A stretch of DNA of 64,000 nucleotides from Bacillota bacterium. GTDB taxonomy: Bacteria; Bacillota; UBA4882; UBA8346. The stretch spans positions 1-64,000 of the forward strand of contig JAEZCE010000080.1 of assembly GCA_023429995.1 (NCBI GenBank), in the 5' to 3' direction. This document shows, one piece after another, positions 61,391-64,000 of this stretch (its first letter is position 1; every line of letters begins with the position of its first letter). A program made the translations under genes and the position numbers. Under the pieces are notes generated by a model. The model was given only the letters and a program-made list of their open reading frames with translations. It ran no database searches and was not told the DNA's origin.

Positions 61391-62173
61391 TTGAAGCCAA
61401 TTGAAGATAAGATCGACTGGTTCTTTGTTGATGAATCAGGTGATACGACCTTTTATGATCGAGACGGAAATTATATCATTCATTCACCAGGTTGTTCGCC
61501 TATACTGATTATGGGATTCGTTACTTGCCAAGCCCCTAAGCTTATTCGGGATGAGTTGAAACAATTAAGGGAAAAGTTGATAGCCGATCCGTATTTACAA
61601 GGTATATGTTCTTTAGAAAAAACGAAAATAGCTTTTCATGCCAAAGATGATTGCTCCGAAGTTAGACAAGCGGTATTTAAACTAATTGCCACCTTGGATA
61701 TTAAAGCCCAAATGGTTGTCGCGCGTAAAACGGCTGCTGTTTACCGTAGATTTAGCGGTAATGCGAATCAATTTTATGATCATTTAATCACTGTGCTTTT
61801 TAAGGATAAACTGCATACAGCAAGTGAAAACCGAATTTATTTTGCAACGCGTGGTAATAGAAACCGACAAAAGCCATTGGAGGAAGCGATTTGTAAAGCC
61901 AAAGAGGCATTTACATTGAAATGGAAAACGGAAATAGAAAGTAACATCCGTGTTTTTGCTCAAACTCCTTCCGATGAACCGTGTTTGCAGGTAATCGATT
62001 ATATTAATTGGGCAGTTTATAGGGCGTATACCACGCGTGAAATGCGTTATTTTAATACCATTCGTAATAAAGTGAGTTTATTAGTTGATTTGTATGACAC
62101 CGCTAAACCAAGCTGGGGCAATTTTTATAACCGGAAAAATGAATTTGATATCAATAAAATAAGCCCTTTGTAG
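61391..62173 (+). CDS. DUF3800 domain protein
   Basis: A 260-residue cytoplasmic protein. The N-terminal DWFFVDESGDTTFYDRDGNY has the acidic DESGD site of DUF3800, and the C-terminal LQVIDYINWAVYRAYTTREM has the Gln/Asp pair that completes it; the fold is thought to be RNase H-like with a metal site. Family members often occur in accessory regions and next to mobile elements. Function unknown. TTG start with GGATAGGAG at six bases. It is framed by copies 3 and 4 of the long repeat. Confidence 0.88.
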   Translation: MKPIEDKIDWFFVDESGDTTFYDRDGNYIIHSPGCSPILIMGFVTCQAPKLIRDELKQLREKLIADPYLQGICSLEKTKIAFHAKDDCSEVRQAVFKLIATLDIKAQMVVARKTAAVYRRFSGNANQFYDHLITVLFKDKLHTASENRIYFATRGNRNRQKPLEEAICKAKEAFTLKWKTEIESNIRVFAQTPSDEPCLQVIDYINWAVYRAYTTREMRYFNTIRNKVSLLVDLYDTAKPSWGNFYNRKNEFDINKISPL

Positions 62174-62343
62174 CTAGGGATATAAAATCCACACGGCATG
62201 GAGCCGACTTTCGCATACAAAGGACTTATCGATATTATTTGCGGCTTTCTTTTTTTAATATACAATAGTTTTGGTTATAAATCAATATGAACATTTTTCA
62301 GTTCATTCCAGTTCATTTATGATATCGGTTCATCAGCTTATCT

Positions 62344-62398
62344 AGTAGAGCGTATCGTAAATAACTGGCAATCAGAAATGGGGAAGATACGCTCTACT
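62344..62398. repeat. perfect 13-base inverted repeat
   Basis: AGTAGAGCGTATC at 62344-62356 and GATACGCTCTACT at 62386-62398, 29-base loop. It lies in the gap after the DUF3800 gene, with no T-run; either a small inserted element or an mRNA 3' structure. Confidence 0.65.
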
Positions 62399-62459
62399 TA
62401 AGTAAAACTTTCACAATCATTGAGTAGTTATTTAGAGAGCGTTTTACTAGCTTAATACG

Positions 62460-62990
62460 GGCAGAAAGAACGACGGAGTCGGCGCGAATAAGTTCGCGAA
62501 CCCACTCCCCGCGCGTGCATTGGCACGCGACAACCCCTAAGGCCAAAGGGTGAAACGGCTCACCCTGCGCGATGACATCGCGAGGAATCCCTGCCGCCTA
62601 CCTCTCCCCTTTTCTCCCCTCTCCTGAAAAAAGGCGAGGGGAAACTAGTTTTGTCATGATGCCTATGCCGCTGATCCCCCAGGGATACCCCTCTATAGAG
62701 TGCTGCGCGATTGGACAGACTCCTCCATCCATGGAGTCGTCTTCTTGGGTGGTTTTGTATGCCGACGGCAGTTTTTCCTCAGAGAAAAGATGCCGCGCTG
62801 CCGACATCCTTGATCGGCGGTTTTGGTTTTTTCAAAGAAGTTTATAAAAAAGCATTAAAAGGGCTTGATATTTGGATACAGGAAAAAGTACCAATAAATT
62901 AGCTTCGAAAGTCGTGTTGACCATTTCGGGGATGAGTAATAGGGATTTTATGATGGGGGTTTTGGGTGAAAATAGGCATAAATTCAATCC
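62460..62990 (+). repeat. long modular hairpin repeat, copy 4
   Basis: Parts as in copy 3: GCGCGAA..TTCGCG, CGCGTGC-ATTG-GCACGCG, CGCGATG-A-CATCGCG (62568-62582), GGAATCCCT, CCTCTCCCC block, CTATAGAG, CCATGGAG. After the CGACGGCAG box the order breaks, and a short unrelated piece (62777-62900) comes before the CGTGTTGACCATTTCGGGG end. The final CCCATAGCCG block is missing. Confidence 0.75.
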
Positions 62991-63056
62991 CACGAATCCT
63001 TTAATCCGTTTAATCTGACTAATCCTGGTCCAATCCTGGTCAATCCTGGTCCCGTC
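62991..63056. repeat. AATCCTGGTC tandem repeat
   Basis: Three near-perfect units of AATCCTGGTC with related AATCCGTTT and CCCGTCCCGGTC units. It runs into the 3' end of the minus-strand kinase-like gene, whose last residues (RPGRDQD) are encoded by it. Similar AATCC units lie at 6250-6290. Confidence 0.65.
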
Positions 63057-64000
63057 CCGGTCGGTTTGGGGTGGGCATCGTGGTCTGGCGTCGGTTGATT
63101 AGTTTATTTAATTTGTATTTCAGACTATTTTCAATAATTGTAACTGCATTGTCAAGACCGATGCTTGAAGTATCAATGCAAAGATCATATATTCTGGCAT
63201 CGGTGCAATCTTGCTGGGTGTATGACTTTAAATAAGCGATTCTTTCGGTATCGTTCTTTTTAATAAGGCTTTGGGCTTCTTCTTTGGATAGCTGGAATTG
63301 TTTCGATACTCGCTGGATACGCAGATTCAAATCCGCATGAACATAGACGCTCAGGTGGCGTGGGTGATTCCGCAGGATATAGCGGGCACCGCGTCCTAAA
63401 ATAACGCTAGAGCTTTGATCGACGATTTGTTCAATAAAAGTCGATTCGAGTTCGAATAATTCTTTCCCGGTTAAATAATAGCCTGAGCCTTTTTCAATCA
63501 GCGGGTCGTCAAAAGCCGCCAGATGCCTGAAAGAGTCCCAAAAGGAATGGTTTTTTTCTTCACGGTTTGCGACTTCGCTCTCGGGAATATTCAGGAAGTC
63601 GGCTATCTTTTTTAAAATGTCACGATCGACAAAAGGAACGGAAAACTGCTCGGACAATTTTTTGCCGATATAGGATCCGCCGCTTCCAAATTGATGGCTG
63701 ATGGTAACTACGTAGTAATTATCCTGTTTATAAGCTTCCGGTTGCTTTTTCCTATCCAAGACTTCTTTTAGCCTCTTTTCGATGTGGAGATGACCGCAAA
63801 TAAAGTGCACCATTTTGACCATGCTTCCTACAAGGATGGCGGAGATAATGGTTCCTTCGCGGATTCCTTTGACAGTTCTGAAAGCAATCAGGGAAATGAT
63901 AACCGCGGTAACGACCAGGGTACAGTCAAAGGCAATTTTGATAGTGCTGAATTTTTTTCCCGACTTGGCGCTGATCACTTTGACCATCCCTTCCCCGGGA
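63040..64000 (-). CDS. membrane protein/cytidylate kinase-like fusion, 5' end outside the window
   Basis: The C-terminal 215 residues are a cytidylate-kinase-like P-loop domain: VTISHQFGSGGSYIGKKLSE (loop GSGGSYIGK), VPFVDRDILKKIADFL, SSVILGRGARYIL and HLSVYVHADLNLRIQRV. The preceding part visible in the window (KKFSTIKIAFDCTLVVTAVI, then VKGIREGTIISAILVGSMV) is the last section of a YczE/YitT-type membrane protein. An ATG exists at 63987, but it has no spaced ribosome site and the frame stays open to the window edge, so the gene is probably cut off. The C-terminal tail lies in a tandem repeat. Confidence 0.75.
   Translation of the reverse strand, partial: PGEGMVKVISAKSGKKFSTIKIAFDCTLVVTAVIISLIAFRTVKGIREGTIISAILVGSMVKMVHFICGHLHIEKRLKEVLDRKKQPEAYKQDNYYVVTISHQFGSGGSYIGKKLSEQFSVPFVDRDILKKIADFLNIPESEVANREEKNHSFWDSFRHLAAFDDPLIEKGSGYYLTGKELFELESTFIEQIVDQSSSVILGRGARYILRNHPRHLSVYVHADLNLRIQRVSKQFQLSKEEAQSLIKKNDTERIAYLKSYTQQDCTDARIYDLCIDTSSIGLDNAVTIIENSLKYKLNKLINRRQTTMPTPNRPGRDQD

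Noticed and set aside
62572..62902. Open frames in repeat copy 4
   Set aside because: Same reason as above: repeat-derived strings with no ribosome site.
58890..62990. Integron cassette array
   Set aside because: Repeat-gene-repeat order is suggestive, but repeats are about 450 bases, no integrase is visible and no attC consensus core was recognised.

Overview
The window looks like a chromosomal segment of an endospore-forming, plant-polysaccharide-degrading member of the Bacillota. The main reason is the conserved housekeeping run at 23.8-32.4 kb: dnaX, ybaB-like, recR, yaaL, bofA, csfB/gin, a basic amino acid decarboxylase, tmk, darA (yaaQ), yaaR, holB and yaaT. That gene order, and the sporulation genes bofA, gin and yaaT, are typical of spore-forming Firmicutes. 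Strong Shine-Dalgarno sequences, many TTG/GTG starts and a YjcZ-like micro-protein agree with this. I cannot name the genus from the sequence.

Layout. 1-0.7 kb is hairpin-rich non-coding DNA. 0.7-4.2 kb holds a thioesterase, an AraC regulator and an unrecognised 570-residue protein. 4.3-8.3 kb (minus strand) holds a sugar isomerase/epimerase, a pectinesterase without signal peptide and a secreted glycoside hydrolase with a C-terminal carbohydrate-binding domain. 8.7-19.1 kb (minus) is one oligosaccharide system: GH36 alpha-galactosidase, two ABC permeases, a solute-binding protein, a second solute-binding lipoprotein, and a YesN/YesM-type two-component system. 19.2-23.4 kb carries a TauE-like exporter, a PHP hydrolase, an Lrp regulator overlapping alanine dehydrogenase, and a small EamA-like membrane protein. 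The housekeeping run follows, then tRNA-Met, a broken tRNA-Lys copy and an intact tRNA-Lys. A small cupin/LysR islet sits behind the tRNA-Lys and is bracketed by a 12-bp repeat of the tRNA 3' end. 34.8-40.8 kb contains small unknown genes, a hemerythrin-like protein, an SNase-like protein, a CBM2-polysaccharide deacetylase and an amidohydrolase-like protein.

40.9-58.8 kb is a second carbohydrate region. It contains an RpiR regulator with an FGGY kinase (minus), and a ribose-type ABC transporter with a xylulokinase-like kinase and a class II aldolase. A GntR-controlled operon follows: solute-binding protein, two permeases, an N-acetylneuraminate-lyase-family aldolase and a GH88 unsaturated glucuronyl hydrolase. 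Two cupin proteins close the region, one of them D-lyxose-isomerase-like. Together with the pectinesterase this suggests use of pectin or uronate-rich plant polymers: outside degradation, import of oligosaccharides, then intracellular demethylation, hydrolysis and aldol cleavage. This pathway is inference.

58.8-63.0 kb is dominated by four copies of a long modular repeat, with single genes (one unknown, one DUF3800) between copies. The window ends inside a membrane/cytidylate-kinase-like fusion gene. The most unusual signal is a set of short palindromes. They are present or absent, or vary with compensating base changes, between copies of otherwise alignable repeats (the long repeat, and a roughly 300-bp repeat near 43.6 and 57.4 kb). 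A similar hairpin interrupts the broken tRNA-Lys copy. This looks like small hairpins being inserted and then evolving as base-paired units.
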